This document shows positions 28,901 to 39,260 of a stretch of DNA of 64,000 nt, in pieces; the stretch's first letter is position 1, and each line of letters opens with the position of its first letter. The DNA comes from Flectonema sp. DT1601 (taxonomy: Eukaryota; Euglenozoa; Diplonemea; Diplonemida; Diplonemidae). The DNA lies in NCBI GenBank assembly GCA_964019425.1, contig OZ025841.1:680477-744476 (forward strand), read 5' to 3'. Made by a program: the position numbers and the translations under genes. The notes under the pieces were generated by a model that ran no database searches, was not told the origin of the DNA, and saw nothing but the letters and a program-made list of their open reading frames with translations.

Positions 28901-31578
28901 TGCTAGTGCTGGCACCAGAGCAGAGTTGCTTCGGTAACGATGAGCACTTTATATTATTACCGTAACTGAAAGTCTGTAGCCTTCTCGTCGCTTTTCCCCT
29001 CTCCTTCGATGCTTCTCATCTCCTCTTCAAATGATGAAATTAATTTGCTAGTGCTGGCACCAGAGCAGAGTTGCTTCGGTAACGATGAGCACTTTATATT
29101 TTTACCGTAACTGAAATACCGTGGTTTTCTCGTCGCTGTTTCCCTCTCCTTCGATGCTTCTCGTCTCCTTCTCAAATGATGAAATTAATTTGCTAGTGCT
29201 GGCACCAGAGCAGAGTTGCTTCGGTAACGATGAGCACTTTATATTATTACCGTAACTGAAAGTCTGTAGCCTTCTCGTCGCTTTTCCCCTCTCCTTCGAT
29301 GCTTCTCATCTCCTCTTCAAATGATGAAATTAATTTGCTAGTGCTGGCACCAGAGCAGAGTTGCTTCGGTAACGATGAGCACTATATATTTTTACCGTAA
29401 CTGAAAGACCGTAGCCTTCTCGTCGCTGTTTCCCTCTCCTTCGATGCTTCTCTTCTCCTTCTCAAATGATGAAATTAATTTGCTAGTGCTGGCACCAGAG
29501 CAGAGTTGCTTCGGTAACGATGAGCACTTTATATTATTACCGTAACTGAAAGTCTGTAGCTTCTCTTCCGTGTTTTACCCTCCTCCGATGCTTCTCATCT
29601 CCTCTTCAAATGATGAAATTAATTTGCTAGTGCTGGCACCAGAGCAGAGTTGCTTCGGTAACGATGAGCACTTTATATTATTACCGTAACTGAAAGTCTG
29701 TAGCCTTCTCGTCGCTTTTCCCCTCTCCTTCGATGCTTCTCATCTCCTCTTCAAATGATGAAATTAATTTGCTAGTGCTGGCACCAGAGCAGAGTTGCTT
29801 CGGTAACGATGAGCACTTTATATTTTTACCGTAACTGAAATACCGTGGTTTTCTCGTCGCTGTTTCCCTCTCCTTCGATGCTTCTCTTCTCCTTCTCAAA
29901 TGATGAAATTAATTTGCTAGTGCTGGCACCAGAGCAGAGTTGCTTCGGTAACGATGAGCACTTTATATTATTACCGTAACTGAAATACCGTAGCCTCCTC
30001 ATCGTTGTTTTCCCTCTCCTTCGATGCTTCTCTTCTCCTTCTCAAATGATGAAATTAATTTGCTAGTGCTGGCACCAGAGCAGAGTTGCTTCGGTAACGA
30101 TGAGCACTTTATATTATTACCGTAACTGAAAGTCTGTAGCCTTCTCGTCGCTTTTCCCCTCTCCTTCGATGCTTCTCGTCTCCTCTTCAAATGATGAAAT
30201 TAATTTGCTAGTGCTGGCACCAGAGCAGAGTTGCTTCGGTAACGATGAGCACTTTATATTATTACCGTAACTGAAATACCGTAGCCTCCTCATCGTTGTT
30301 TTCCCTCTCCTTCGATGCTTCTCTTCTCCTTCTCAAATGATGAAATTAATTTGCTAGTGCTGGCACCAGAGCAGAGTTGCTTCGGTAACGATGAGCACTT
30401 TATATTATTACCGTAACTGAAAGTCTGTAGCCTTCTCGTCGCTTTTCCCCTCTCCTTCGATGCTTCTCATCTCCTCTTCAAATGATGAAATTAATTTGCT
30501 AGTGCTGGCACCAGAGCAGAGTTGCTTCGGTAACGATGAGCACTTTATATTATTACCGTAACTGAAATACCGTAGCCTCCTCATCGTTGTTTTCCCTCTC
30601 CTTCGATGCTTCTCTTCTCCTTCTCAAATGATGAAATTAATTTGCTAGTGCTGGCACCAGAGCAGAGTTGCTTCGGTAACGATGAGCACTTTATATTATT
30701 ACCGTAACTGAAAGTCTGTAGCTTCTCTTCCGTGTTTTACCCTCCTCCGATGCTTCTCTTCTCCTTCTCAAATGATGAAATTAATTTGCTAGTGCTGGCA
30801 CCAGAGCAGAGTTGCTTCGGTAACGATGAGCACTTTATATTATTACCGTAACTGAAAGTCTGTAGCTTCTCTTCCGTGTTTTACCCTCCTCCGATGCTTC
30901 TCTTCTCCTTCTCAAATGATGAAATTAATTTGCTAGTGCTGGCACCAGAGCAGAGTTGCTTCGGTAACGATGAGCACTTTATATTATTACCGTAACTGAA
31001 AGTCTGTAGCCTTCTCGTCGCTTTTCCCCTCTCCTTCGATGCTTCTCATCTCCTCTTCAAATGATGAAATTAATTTGCTAGTGCTGGCACCAGAGCAGAG
31101 TTGCTTCGGTAACGATGAGCACTTTATATTTTTACCGTAACTGAAAGACCGTAGCCTTCTCGTCGCTGTTTCCCTCTCCTTCGATGCTTCTCTTCTCCTT
31201 CTCAAATGATGAAATTAATTTGCTAGTGCTGGCACCAGAGCAGAGTTGCTTCGGTAACGATGAGCACTTTATATTATTACCGTAACTGAAAGTCTGTAGC
31301 TTCTCTTCCGTGTTTTACCCTCCTCCGATGCTTCTCTTCTCCTTCTCAAATGATGAAATTAATTTGCTAGTGCTGGCACCAGAGCAGAGTTGCTTCGGTA
31401 ACGATGAGCACTTTATATTATTACCGTAACTGAAAGTCTGTAGCCTTCTCGTCGCTTTTCCCCTCTCCTTCGATGCTTCTCATCTCCTCTTCAAATGATG
31501 AAATTAATTTGCTAGTGCTGGCACCAGAGCAGAGTTGCTTCGGTAACGATGAGCACTTTATATTATTACCGTAACTGA
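25986..31578 (+). ncRNA. Box C/D snoRNA tandem array 2, 39 full copies
   Basis: Same 84-nt core as array 1. Core starts: 25986, 26130, 26275, 26420, 26565, 26710, 26855, 26999, 27144, 27289, 27435, 27580, 27725, 27870, 28015, 28159, 28304, 28449, 28595, 28740, 28886, 29031, 29176, 29321, 29466, 29610, 29755, 29900, 30046, 30191, 30337, 30482, 30628, 30772, 30916, 31061, 31206, 31350 and 31495. Boxes C, D', C' and D and the SSU-complementary guide are the same in all copies I read. The few core variants cluster upstream of box D (TTATATTATT, TTATATTTTT or ATATATTTTT). Linkers fall into about five types, such as GTCTGTAGCCTTCTCGTCGC, GTCTGTAGCTTCTCTTCCGT and TACCGTGGTTTTCTCGTCGC. Confidence 0.82.
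27435..30336. repeat. Higher-order repeat inside array 2 (about 1451 bp, 10 units)
   Basis: The order of linker variants recurs after exactly ten units. For example the GAAATACCGTAGCCTCCTC linker near 27371 recurs near 28822 and 30273, and cores 27580, 28304 and 28449 pair with 29031, 29755 and 29900, each 1451 bases apart. Half-period (~725 bp) similarity is also present. Recent block duplication or unequal exchange enlarged the array. Confidence 0.7.
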
Positions 31579-31639
31579 AAGTCTGTAGCCTTCTCGTCGC
31601 TTTTCCCCTCTCCTTCGATGCTTCTCGTCTCCTCTTCAA

Positions 31640-31678
31640 ATGATGAAATTAATTTGCTAGTGCTGGCACGAGAGCAGA
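31640..31678 (+). pseudogene. Truncated last copy of the snoRNA unit
   Basis: It begins with a perfect box C and matches the core for 39 bases, then diverges into unique DNA before C' and D. It also carries the only change I saw in the SSU guide: C31 to G (base 31670), the base five upstream of the proposed D' box. This is where the array ends, 213 bases before the sirtuin ATG. Confidence 0.75.
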
Positions 31679-31890
31679 TTATGATAATAAAATTGAAGCA
31701 GGTTTGAGATTAGTTAGTTTATTGTTGTGTGTAGATATGTGAAGTTGTAGATGCAGCTTCGTGGAGTTGTGATGAATATCGCTATGTGAGTATAAGTTAT
31801 GGGTAGATAATATAGAATTTGCCGTATAATGTAATGTACGTGTAGTCTATTAAAAGTAATATATTTGAATCTTAAGAATAATTAATAATA

Positions 31891-33063
31891 ATGGAGGGTG
31901 ATGACGACCCGATTTTGCTTAAGCGATTCCGTCGTAAGGGAGAACGTAGATCAGTTGATGGAGTAAAGAGAAAGAGACGAATAATAGATCCTTACTTCCA
32001 AGCTGTGAATATCATGCTGGAGGCAAAGGGAAAGGTAATGGTTTTTACTGGAGCAGGTGTAAGTCAAGAAAGTGGAATCCCAACATACAGAGACCCAGGT
32101 GGGATATGGGAATCTTTCGACAAGAAGAAGGTTGGTCACATTAAAGGATTTGTATCTAATCCACTGATGTGTTGGCGTTTTGAGTTCGAGCTTCACAAGC
32201 TACTAAAGCAGTGCGGACCTAACAAGGGTCACAGAGCCCTTGCTGCTCTGGAAGAATTGGAAGTAATTCAGGGAATTATTACCCAAAACGTGGACAGCCT
32301 TCATCAAGATGCTGGTTCAGTAAATGTTCACGAACTCCACGGTAATGAAATGAGGGGAGTTTGTCTTAAAGAAGATTGTGGTAAGAAGTTTCATGCCACC
32401 GAAGTTTTTAAAAAACTCAAATGGATGGATGACGAAGGATGTATTCTGGAACAGAATGTTCCTCCGTGTCCCGGCAAGCCCTCGAAATCTGAGAAAGCAG
32501 CAGAAGAAGAAAGTAATGATGACGATGACGACAGTGACAGTGGAAGTGATTCAGAAACCTCGTCGAGTTCTTCTGATGCGACGAGCATTTCCTCTTCAGT
32601 CTCGAGCACATCGTCGGGAAGTTCTGAACAAATTGATTACGAAAGAATCTTTGCTCAGCCCAGTAAACAAACTGCCGTATCTGAAGCGCCAAAGTGTGCT
32701 TGCGGTGGAATCATTAAACCTGACGCAATATACTTTGGAGAACCTCTCGATTCTTCAGTAAGACGCGCCTGTAAACAGTTAAGTAAAGACTCTCGAGTTG
32801 TTGTTGTGGTTGGCTCAAGTTGTGTAGTTTCCCCAGCCAATAAATTACCGCTTCTTGTCAAAGCTTCCGGTGGAAAGATAATCGAAGTAAACGTTAAGGA
32901 AACTATTATGACTCGACACTCATGTTTAAACCTCCGACACACATCAGGTAATGCACTCTCTGATTTATTAGTGACTACAGTCGCACTCATCTCTGCTGAT
33001 GCTGCTGTCTTAGCGATTGTCGCAGTCTCTCTCATCTCATCATACTCTGATGAGGAAGAGTGA
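31891..33063 (+). CDS. Sirtuin (Sir2-family NAD-dependent protein deacylase)
   Basis: A 390-residue protein that uses NAD+ to remove acyl groups from lysine. The Rossmann motif FTGAGVSQESGIPTYR starts near residue 52, the TQNVD motif is at 131-135 and the catalytic His is H150 in HELHG. IKPDAIYFGE follows the second zinc pair. Zinc ligands are C158 and C163 (CxxxxC), then C269 and C271 (CxC); both spacings differ from the usual CxxC. About 100 residues separate the pairs, including a Ser/Asp/Glu-rich insertion (roughly 195-255). The C-terminus (about 350-383) is strongly hydrophobic and ends SSYSDEEE, perhaps a membrane anchor or helix. ATG 31891 is the first in frame; no clear acceptor is visible close by. 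The target protein and compartment are unknown. Confidence 0.9.
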   Translation: MEGDDDPILLKRFRRKGERRSVDGVKRKRRIIDPYFQAVNIMLEAKGKVMVFTGAGVSQESGIPTYRDPGGIWESFDKKKVGHIKGFVSNPLMCWRFEFELHKLLKQCGPNKGHRALAALEELEVIQGIITQNVDSLHQDAGSVNVHELHGNEMRGVCLKEDCGKKFHATEVFKKLKWMDDEGCILEQNVPPCPGKPSKSEKAAEEESNDDDDDSDSGSDSETSSSSSDATSISSSVSSTSSGSSEQIDYERIFAQPSKQTAVSEAPKCACGGIIKPDAIYFGEPLDSSVRRACKQLSKDSRVVVVVGSSCVVSPANKLPLLVKASGGKIIEVNVKETIMTRHSCLNLRHTSGNALSDLLVTTVALISADAAVLAIVAVSLISSYSDEEE

Positions 33064-33481
33064 TGACGCTTTTCGGCAGATCCGCTTGAGTAGTTTTTTT
33101 TAGTTGTTGTTAAGACTGTGAATCCTCAGCGATTATCGTGTTCGTAGTGATTTTGTTAGAGAAGTCAATTAGCTGCTTATTATTATCATTTCGCTGATGG
33201 CTGTTCTTCGATTCTATTAACCCTGAACCCCAACTTGTACACGTGTTAGACTCTCTGGTCCGTCTTCAAGACTGGTTCATACCAACATTCTGTTTGTGAT
33301 GAGTCCTATCTTCAGCAGTTATAATGAAGTAGTTGCTGTATGTTGGGTATCGTTTTTTTCCTTAACAAGTACAACACGAAAAAGAAAATGACTCATCTCC
33401 AATCTTCTTAACCTTATTAACGCCACTGAGTTGGTGTTCCCTGTTTCTCACTTTCCCTTTCCCCTTTTAGTTACTTGCTTC

Positions 33482-33519
<38 letters not shown>

Positions 33520-34316
33520 TTGTTTTGGGTAACGTTTGTTGCCAATTGATTCGAATTAGTGAGAAAGAAGAACATGATCGGATCCGAGAGAAGTGCTATT
33601 CTCCGACCGGAAACCTGATGTAGGGAAATAATACGATACGAGTACGCAGGACTAGTAGTTACTTTTTGCCAGTCAGGTTACTTACATCTGAGACGCATTT
33701 TGTTGTATTTACGGATGACTAATTATATGTTTATTGGTAACACGCATAGACAACGTTCCTTTTTCTGTTTTGTTTTTTCTTTCAAATCAAAGAAACGATT
33801 ATTATGTTGATAACTGATTGACTGGACACGTATCCTTCCCGTTGGTATCTTTAAGATTATCAACTAACGCTTGTCATAATGAGCGAAGCTTCAGTCAAAA
33901 TAGTTTCCCCCATTCTCGTTGGTGGTGTTTAGATATTTTCGAAAGGTTACTGTTACGCCTATTTTTGCTGTACCTATCAATGAGATTATTGTGCTTCAGT
34001 TCGATTCCATGTCGTGTTACTATTATTTCATGTTTTCCCCTACCGCAGTGCTTTTTTGATGACTGTCGGAGACATCTGAAGATGCGAAGCTCTCGCATCG
34101 TAATAGGGGAAGTTTATTATCATCATAAGACAATGCTGTGTCGCATTGTTTTTATCCTTCTGGTCGTCTTGTGAGGAAGAATTATCGCATTTATACTTGC
34201 GCAAGGTTTTTTTTTTTTTCCCGATCGAAACTGTTGTGACCCTTCTACGTGCATTCACAGGGGGGAATGGACATAATCTTTTTACGATCATACCGACAGT
34301 GAATTATGACATAAAT
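33064..34316 (+). other. Intergenic region
   Basis: No credible gene in 1.25 kb. It holds a T run of ~32 bases near 33485 and a second T tract near 34208. The end ATACCGACAG (AG 34298-34299) and an earlier CATTCACAG (AG 34259-34260) are two possible acceptors for the next gene. Confidence 0.45.
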
Positions 34317-35252
34317 ATGGAGCACCTTGCCAGCGCTATCACTGGGCGCTCTCCCAATTGTCGGATTGAAGATGTGATAAATTTAATTCAAAGCAGGTCG
34401 TTAGTGGCACTGCACCATTCCGTATCGGGAGGTTTGCTGTGGAACGAACTTGAGATGCTCGCGCAGAATTATTGTGCAAATAGAGAACGAGATGAAATTA
34501 TGACAATTATTGGATCGCTGTTGCCTGACAGAGTGAGAAAGTGCAGGAGATTTGCTGAGATGAAACGCAGAGAACAAAATGGATATTTTGAGTTGGCAGA
34601 AATAAAGGAGCGATGTCCAGAATTGTACGAACTGTACGTTGGTCAGTACGATACGAGACCAGACAACTACAAAGATATTTCTGATTGTGTTATTCATGGT
34701 GACACAACTCCTGGTTTACAAAAATTGGAAGAATACGTCGTCCGTGCGAGTGAAGTAGTTACAACTAATCAAACTAATAATTCAAATAAATCAAATAACG
34801 AACTCGTCACTAATGACGATGACTTCTTCGGTGGTCCACAAGGTGAAGAAGAAATCAGTGATGAGGAACTACCTCAACATGATAATAGAATCCCAATACC
34901 ACTCATACCTTCAGATCGATGCTTTAAGAGTGCAGTTGATGTCGAAGTGACTAACAACCTCCTTCACATATCAGAAGATGAGCAGCAATCTTATATTGTA
35001 GAGCTTCAGCAACTGATGATGTCAAAGTTTATAACTGGTGCTGACCAATCTCTATCACCGTCAGACTATCTGCGAATTGATACTTTCCCAACTAAAGAAG
35101 ATTCTCTGCTTCAGATTGCTGATAACGAGGATCTCTACTTCGAAGAGACGCCTTCTGAAATAATATCGTATTCTGATGCTGTTCTCAGGATGCGTCGATC
35201 ACAACAGTCAACACCTCCTCCATGTGACGAGTCAAATAATTGGGGATGGTGA
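34317..35252 (+). CDS. CCDC97-like (DUF2052) protein
   Basis: 311 residues from ATG 34317, chosen because it follows the acceptor AG 34298-34299; the frame is open further upstream but over a poly-T tract. The signature is RRFAEMKRREQNGYFELAEI followed by KERCPELYELYVGQYDT near residues 80-120. This resembles the CCDC97/DUF2052 motif, in which a YFSDEEM-like stretch precedes RxPLLYExYIGQY. An acidic region FFGGPQGEEEISDEELPQHD follows, also usual in the family. Human CCDC97 is linked to the SF3b part of the U2 snRNP, so a splicing role is plausible. The C-terminal 130 residues are acidic, Ser/Thr-rich and end NNWGW. Assignment comes from motif memory and is not certain. Confidence 0.65.
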   Translation: MEHLASAITGRSPNCRIEDVINLIQSRSLVALHHSVSGGLLWNELEMLAQNYCANRERDEIMTIIGSLLPDRVRKCRRFAEMKRREQNGYFELAEIKERCPELYELYVGQYDTRPDNYKDISDCVIHGDTTPGLQKLEEYVVRASEVVTTNQTNNSNKSNNELVTNDDDFFGGPQGEEEISDEELPQHDNRIPIPLIPSDRCFKSAVDVEVTNNLLHISEDEQQSYIVELQQLMMSKFITGADQSLSPSDYLRIDTFPTKEDSLLQIADNEDLYFEETPSEIISYSDAVLRMRRSQQSTPPPCDESNNWGW

Positions 35253-35473
35253 TGGCCACTTGAGTCACGAACTTGAAAATCGAATGGGTTTCTGTTGTAC
35301 TTTCTCATACTCGTACTGCTTAAGTTTATTGATAGCGAATATCACTAATTCAAGACACACCTTCTGAATATAAGTATTCTGATCATATTATTTAATGACG
35401 GCAATGCAGCCATCAGTTTATTGGTACTGTTGTGTAGCTCGTTTAGTTATTTTTATCTCAGCAATGAATTTAC

Positions 35474-37714
35474 ATGCCAAGTAAACATGAAGGAAGGGTA
35501 TCTCCACACCGGAGCCCCTCAAGAAGGCGAAATCGCAGCTCGGAGTACGTAGTTGTTGCGATTCGACTGAGGGGAGGTATTGAAGTCAATAGTACTGCTG
35601 TGGCGATGAAGGACAGGAGTTGCTGCGTTCAAACAGACAGGAAGCAAGTGAAAACAGTTACAGTTGACTACTGCCTGAACGATACTACAAACCAACAAGA
35701 TTTGTATGAAAAGTTGGGGAGGTCTTTAGTAGACAACACCTGGAACGGTATCAACTCGTCTCTACTGGCATACGGACAAACAGGATCAGGTAAGACTTAC
35801 AGTATTTTTGGTCCCCCGGAATTACCTGGCTCGGAACTCTTTCGTGAGGGAGCATTTCATTCAGAGGCTGGATTGGTACCGAGATTATTTAATGACATCT
35901 TTTGTAAGGTATCGAACTCAAGTCAAACTCACATCATAGAAATATCCCTCCTTGAGGTCTACCTCGAAAGGGTATTCGACCTCCTACGAGGTAGAGAACA
36001 GGTTCCCATAAGAGGAACTAACGAACATGGTTTCTTTGCGGAAGGGTTAACAAAGCGACGAGTTAAATCTTATAGTGACGTGTTTCCAATTCTACGAGAA
36101 GGATATGCTCAGATGAGCATGGCAGGTACGGCTCAGAACTTAACGTCTTCGAGAGCGCATACGATCTTAGAAGTGTCGATACGAAGAGCTGACAGCTCTA
36201 AGTCGAGTAAGATTACAATTGTTGATCTGGCTGGATCTGAAGACGTCAAGCGAACAGATGCTCAGGGAGAGCTGTTGTTACAGGCAGCGAATATCAACTC
36301 CAGTCTCATGGAGTTGGGAATTCTTATAGAGAGGATAGTCGACGGTTCAAATAGCCGCGCAGAACCTTATCAAGTTTCCTACAGAGGATCAACTCTAACA
36401 AAGTTACTTAAAGATTCACTTGGTGGGAATACTAAGGCAACCCTGTTGGTCAACATATCTCCAAAAGTGTGCGACTCTGTACAAACATTAAACTCGTTGA
36501 GATTTGCTGATCGGGCAAAGCACTTGCGAAATCCCCCGACTGCTGAGAGTTTCTTTGTTGAAAATTCAAAAGTTGTGCAATCTAACCTCCTTGAGAACGA
36601 GAATGAAATCTCCCACCTGTTTCATGGTAAGCAGAGCAGAGTACATCAAAACAGGGATCCGAAACACGTCCGATCAGAAGATAGCCTTTCCAGAGAGCTT
36701 GAGTGCTTCAAGCTTCTTGACTTGCAATCGAAATACGAGGAAGATATTTCAAACTTGATGAACAAACAAAAGAGCCTGTCAGCTATAATTTCAGACTACG
36801 TTGAAAAAACTGATGCGGAAGGAGAAAGGGAAGAAGAATTCATCCTGACGACCAGCGGAGAAAAGCAACTCCGTGACAGGATCACCCGATTGGAAAATAA
36901 ACTGAACGCTGATGCTCTTTCAAGCAAAGCAACGATTGCTTTCCTGCAGCTGGAGGTGGAAACAAGAGGATTAGAACTATTAGAGGCGGGGAGGCAAATA
37001 TCAGTACTTCAATACGATGCTCGTGTCAAACATAAACTTACATCATCTACAACGGTAGCTGATTCTCTATTGCCATTTGACACACCTGACTGCCGCTCAG
37101 ACGAAAGCTCTTTGTTAACCTCATCCTTCGATACGGAAAGGTCCAAACTTCTCTCTTTAATAAATGCCAGCTCCGCTCAAATAGCTGACCTTACAGCAGA
37201 AGTAGCTCGTGGTACAGCGATTATTTCAAAACAGGATACTGACTTAGCGAGGAAATTAAAAAGTAAATCAGAGCTGACAGCGAAGTATCAAATCGCCTTA
37301 GACACAGAGGAAAGGGAGAATTTCTTGCTTAAAAATCAAGTAAGAGATTTGAGAAAAGAAGTATCGGATTTAACTTCAGCAATGGCAGGTTTTGAAGATC
37401 GTGAAAAACAACATCGGGAAGAGCGACAAGGATGGAAGAAGAAGTATTCCTCTCTCATTGCTCACGTTGTATTCTTGCATGGGTCAGCAGTAATTGGAAG
37501 TACTCCGCTCACTAGTATTTCACATTCATTCGATCCTTATTCAGACTTGGATGATTGCAGCAGCATCAGTCACATTACGACTCCAGGAAGTGGTACTCCA
37601 CCACTCTCTAGTCCTCTGGCAGCAACTATACCGCAATCGTGCACTCCACCTTCTCAATTTCTCACATCAAAACACCGTTGGGAGATGAGAAGAAAAGAGC
37701 GTTCGTTAGACTAG
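35474..37714 (+). CDS. Kinesin motor protein
   Basis: A 746-residue microtubule ATPase with an N-terminal motor of about 350 residues. It shows P-loop AYGQTGSGKTYSIFG (Gly from about residue 101), switch I region NLTSSRAHT near 223, switch II IVDLAGSE near 252, and the LTKLLKDSLGGN and LRFADRAKHLRNPP segments that end the motor. Coiled coil follows (about 400-660), then a Ser/Thr/Pro-rich tail ending MRRKERSLD. The motor begins VVVAIRLRGG instead of the usual VxVRVRP, and the region before the P-loop is short, so the protein is divergent. The subfamily is not clear. The ATG is 12 bases after an acceptor-like TTTTTATCTCAG (AG 35460-35461). No introns seen. Confidence 0.92.
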   Translation: MPSKHEGRVSPHRSPSRRRNRSSEYVVVAIRLRGGIEVNSTAVAMKDRSCCVQTDRKQVKTVTVDYCLNDTTNQQDLYEKLGRSLVDNTWNGINSSLLAYGQTGSGKTYSIFGPPELPGSELFREGAFHSEAGLVPRLFNDIFCKVSNSSQTHIIEISLLEVYLERVFDLLRGREQVPIRGTNEHGFFAEGLTKRRVKSYSDVFPILREGYAQMSMAGTAQNLTSSRAHTILEVSIRRADSSKSSKITIVDLAGSEDVKRTDAQGELLLQAANINSSLMELGILIERIVDGSNSRAEPYQVSYRGSTLTKLLKDSLGGNTKATLLVNISPKVCDSVQTLNSLRFADRAKHLRNPPTAESFFVENSKVVQSNLLENENEISHLFHGKQSRVHQNRDPKHVRSEDSLSRELECFKLLDLQSKYEEDISNLMNKQKSLSAIISDYVEKTDAEGEREEEFILTTSGEKQLRDRITRLENKLNADALSSKATIAFLQLEVETRGLELLEAGRQISVLQYDARVKHKLTSSTTVADSLLPFDTPDCRSDESSLLTSSFDTERSKLLSLINASSAQIADLTAEVARGTAIISKQDTDLARKLKSKSELTAKYQIALDTEERENFLLKNQVRDLRKEVSDLTSAMAGFEDREKQHREERQGWKKKYSSLIAHVVFLHGSAVIGSTPLTSISHSFDPYSDLDDCSSISHITTPGSGTPPLSSPLAATIPQSCTPPSQFLTSKHRWEMRRKERSLD

Positions 37715-38696
37715 TCGACTTCATTCAAAACCTTTTTCGTCTTTAATTAGTTTATATAATATTTGTTTACTTGGTGAATGTGATCCAAGAATTCCACTCC
37801 GATGGAGTTGTTTCATATTATTTTAGTAAAGCTTCCATCCAACTGTTTTATATTTCCTTCTCTCTTTTTCTCTTTCTATTCGATACCACAGTTTGGTACC
37901 ACGTTGGGTGGAGTAATAATTCAAAATAGGTCGCACACACAAGTAAAAATAAATCTTGAGTTTGAAGTTTAGTTCGAGAACGGGACTACTTTGACTGTTT
38001 TATTAGATTCTACTCTGGTCAACAAACAAACAGGCCTCTTTATCTCCTTTCTTAGTACACACATTGTTTATATTATTATGAGCTTCGAAAACAAACAAAC
38101 AAAACAATGATACAGTTCACAGTTAGTTAGTCCATAGTTTAATTTTTATTTTTTAGTATTTTTTTTTATTTTTATTTTTAAAGTAGTTGTGTACAAACAC
38201 AACAATTTCCCTCCAAAAAAAAAAAAAAAAAAATCTATTTACCACCCCCACCTTGATTTATTTATCCAAGTCCCCCTTTTTTTCTTTTCCTTTTCAAGTT
38301 GCTTTATTAATTAAGGATATCAAAAATTACTTTCTCACAACCTCCGTGTTGATTGAAATACTAAAGTAGTAATCCGAACTCTGTCTGATTTGTTTAATGA
38401 CAGCTTCTGTTGTTGAGGAGTCCTCCAACATGTGAATTGTAATAAATAAAAATAAAAAACAAAACCTTGCTATTGATAGTTTGTTTCTTAGTAAGTTATT
38501 GTTCTTTTCTGTATTTGGTTGAGTGGTGTTGGGTGCTGTTTATTTGTCACAAAAACTGGTTTTTTCAGATTCTACGATCCACAAACATGAACGACTTCTG
38601 AGTGAGTTTTGTGATATCAAATTGTCTGTTTGTTTGTTGTCAATTTTTGTTTTTTTTCAGTTTACGAAAAAAAAAAAAAAAAAAAAAAAAGAAATA
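37715..38696 (+). other. Intergenic region
   Basis: No credible gene. T-rich, with A runs near 38215 and 38668-38690. TTTTTTTTCAG (AG 38659-38660) is a strong acceptor candidate for the next gene. Confidence 0.45.
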
Positions 38697-39260
38697 ATGA
38701 AAGGGTTCACTAAGGTCACTACAACACCATCTTGGAAGAATAAAGTTTTAATAAGCAGCGCAGTGACTTCAGTCATCGCATACCTGCTCTATGCATTCTC
38801 AACAATGGCATTGGCTCTGCGAAAGCCTCACAAAGACGTTGAAAAAGGCGCTGATATGTTTATTGTTGTTATTATTACGGCTACTGGGTCTTTAATTGCC
38901 TGGGTAATCTGTTCTGTTTTAGTTTGTATTGGCAAGAACAGAGGTTTCTGGGATCTACCTACAAAAGTTGTCGTTAGTCAGTTAATCTTAATGGTTATGA
39001 CGGGTGCTATCGCTGTAGTTGTTTCGCTTAATCACAACTTCAGTAGTAGCAGTGATGTAGAGAAGAGAGACGAAGCTAATTCACAATCACGTGGGATGAC
39101 CATAATGTATATTATTGTGTTTAATATTATTGTTTTGATAATAAATGGAATCGTGTTGTGTGCTACAGTGAGATGTTGTTTGAAGACGTCCGACCTCCGA
39201 ATGAACGATTCCGAGGAAACAGACGAGTTTTCGATTACTGTGAGCGAGCATCAGAAATAA
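38697..39260 (+). CDS. Four-transmembrane protein, 187 residues, unknown
   Basis: Not recognised at family level. ATG 38697 was preferred to upstream in-frame positions because it follows the acceptor (AG 38659-38660) and an A tract; upstream frame sequence reads through homopolymers. Four hydrophobic segments are visible, near residues 17-42, 52-78, 88-110 and 132-158. A polar Ser/Asp/Glu loop (FSSSSDVEKRDEANSQSRG) lies between TM3 and TM4, and an acidic, Ser/Thr-rich tail ends SVSEHQK. The topology resembles tetraspan proteins such as claudin- or MARVEL-type, but the tetraspanin CCG motif is absent. Location is probably the plasma membrane or endomembranes. Confidence 0.7.
   Translation: MKGFTKVTTTPSWKNKVLISSAVTSVIAYLLYAFSTMALALRKPHKDVEKGADMFIVVIITATGSLIAWVICSVLVCIGKNRGFWDLPTKVVVSQLILMVMTGAIAVVVSLNHNFSSSSDVEKRDEANSQSRGMTIMYIIVFNIIVLIINGIVLCATVRCCLKTSDLRMNDSEETDEFSITVSEHQK

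Noticed and set aside
23531-31639. Minus-strand frames of 60-110 residues (RRRREASKERETAT...) in the 145-bp array
   Set aside because: They are short, broken at varied points, and the conservation maps to box C/D elements and not to codon positions. They are shadows of the RNA repeat.
23536-31678. CRISPR array
   Set aside because: The repeat is 84 bases, far too long, the spacers are related to each other and not unique, and the organism is eukaryotic.
23536-31678. Spliced-leader RNA or 5S rRNA tandem array
   Set aside because: No conserved Sm-type site (the ATTTTTA version is in a minority of copies), no leader-like exon with a consistent GT donor, and no 5S internal control boxes. Box C/D order with SSU complementarity fits better.
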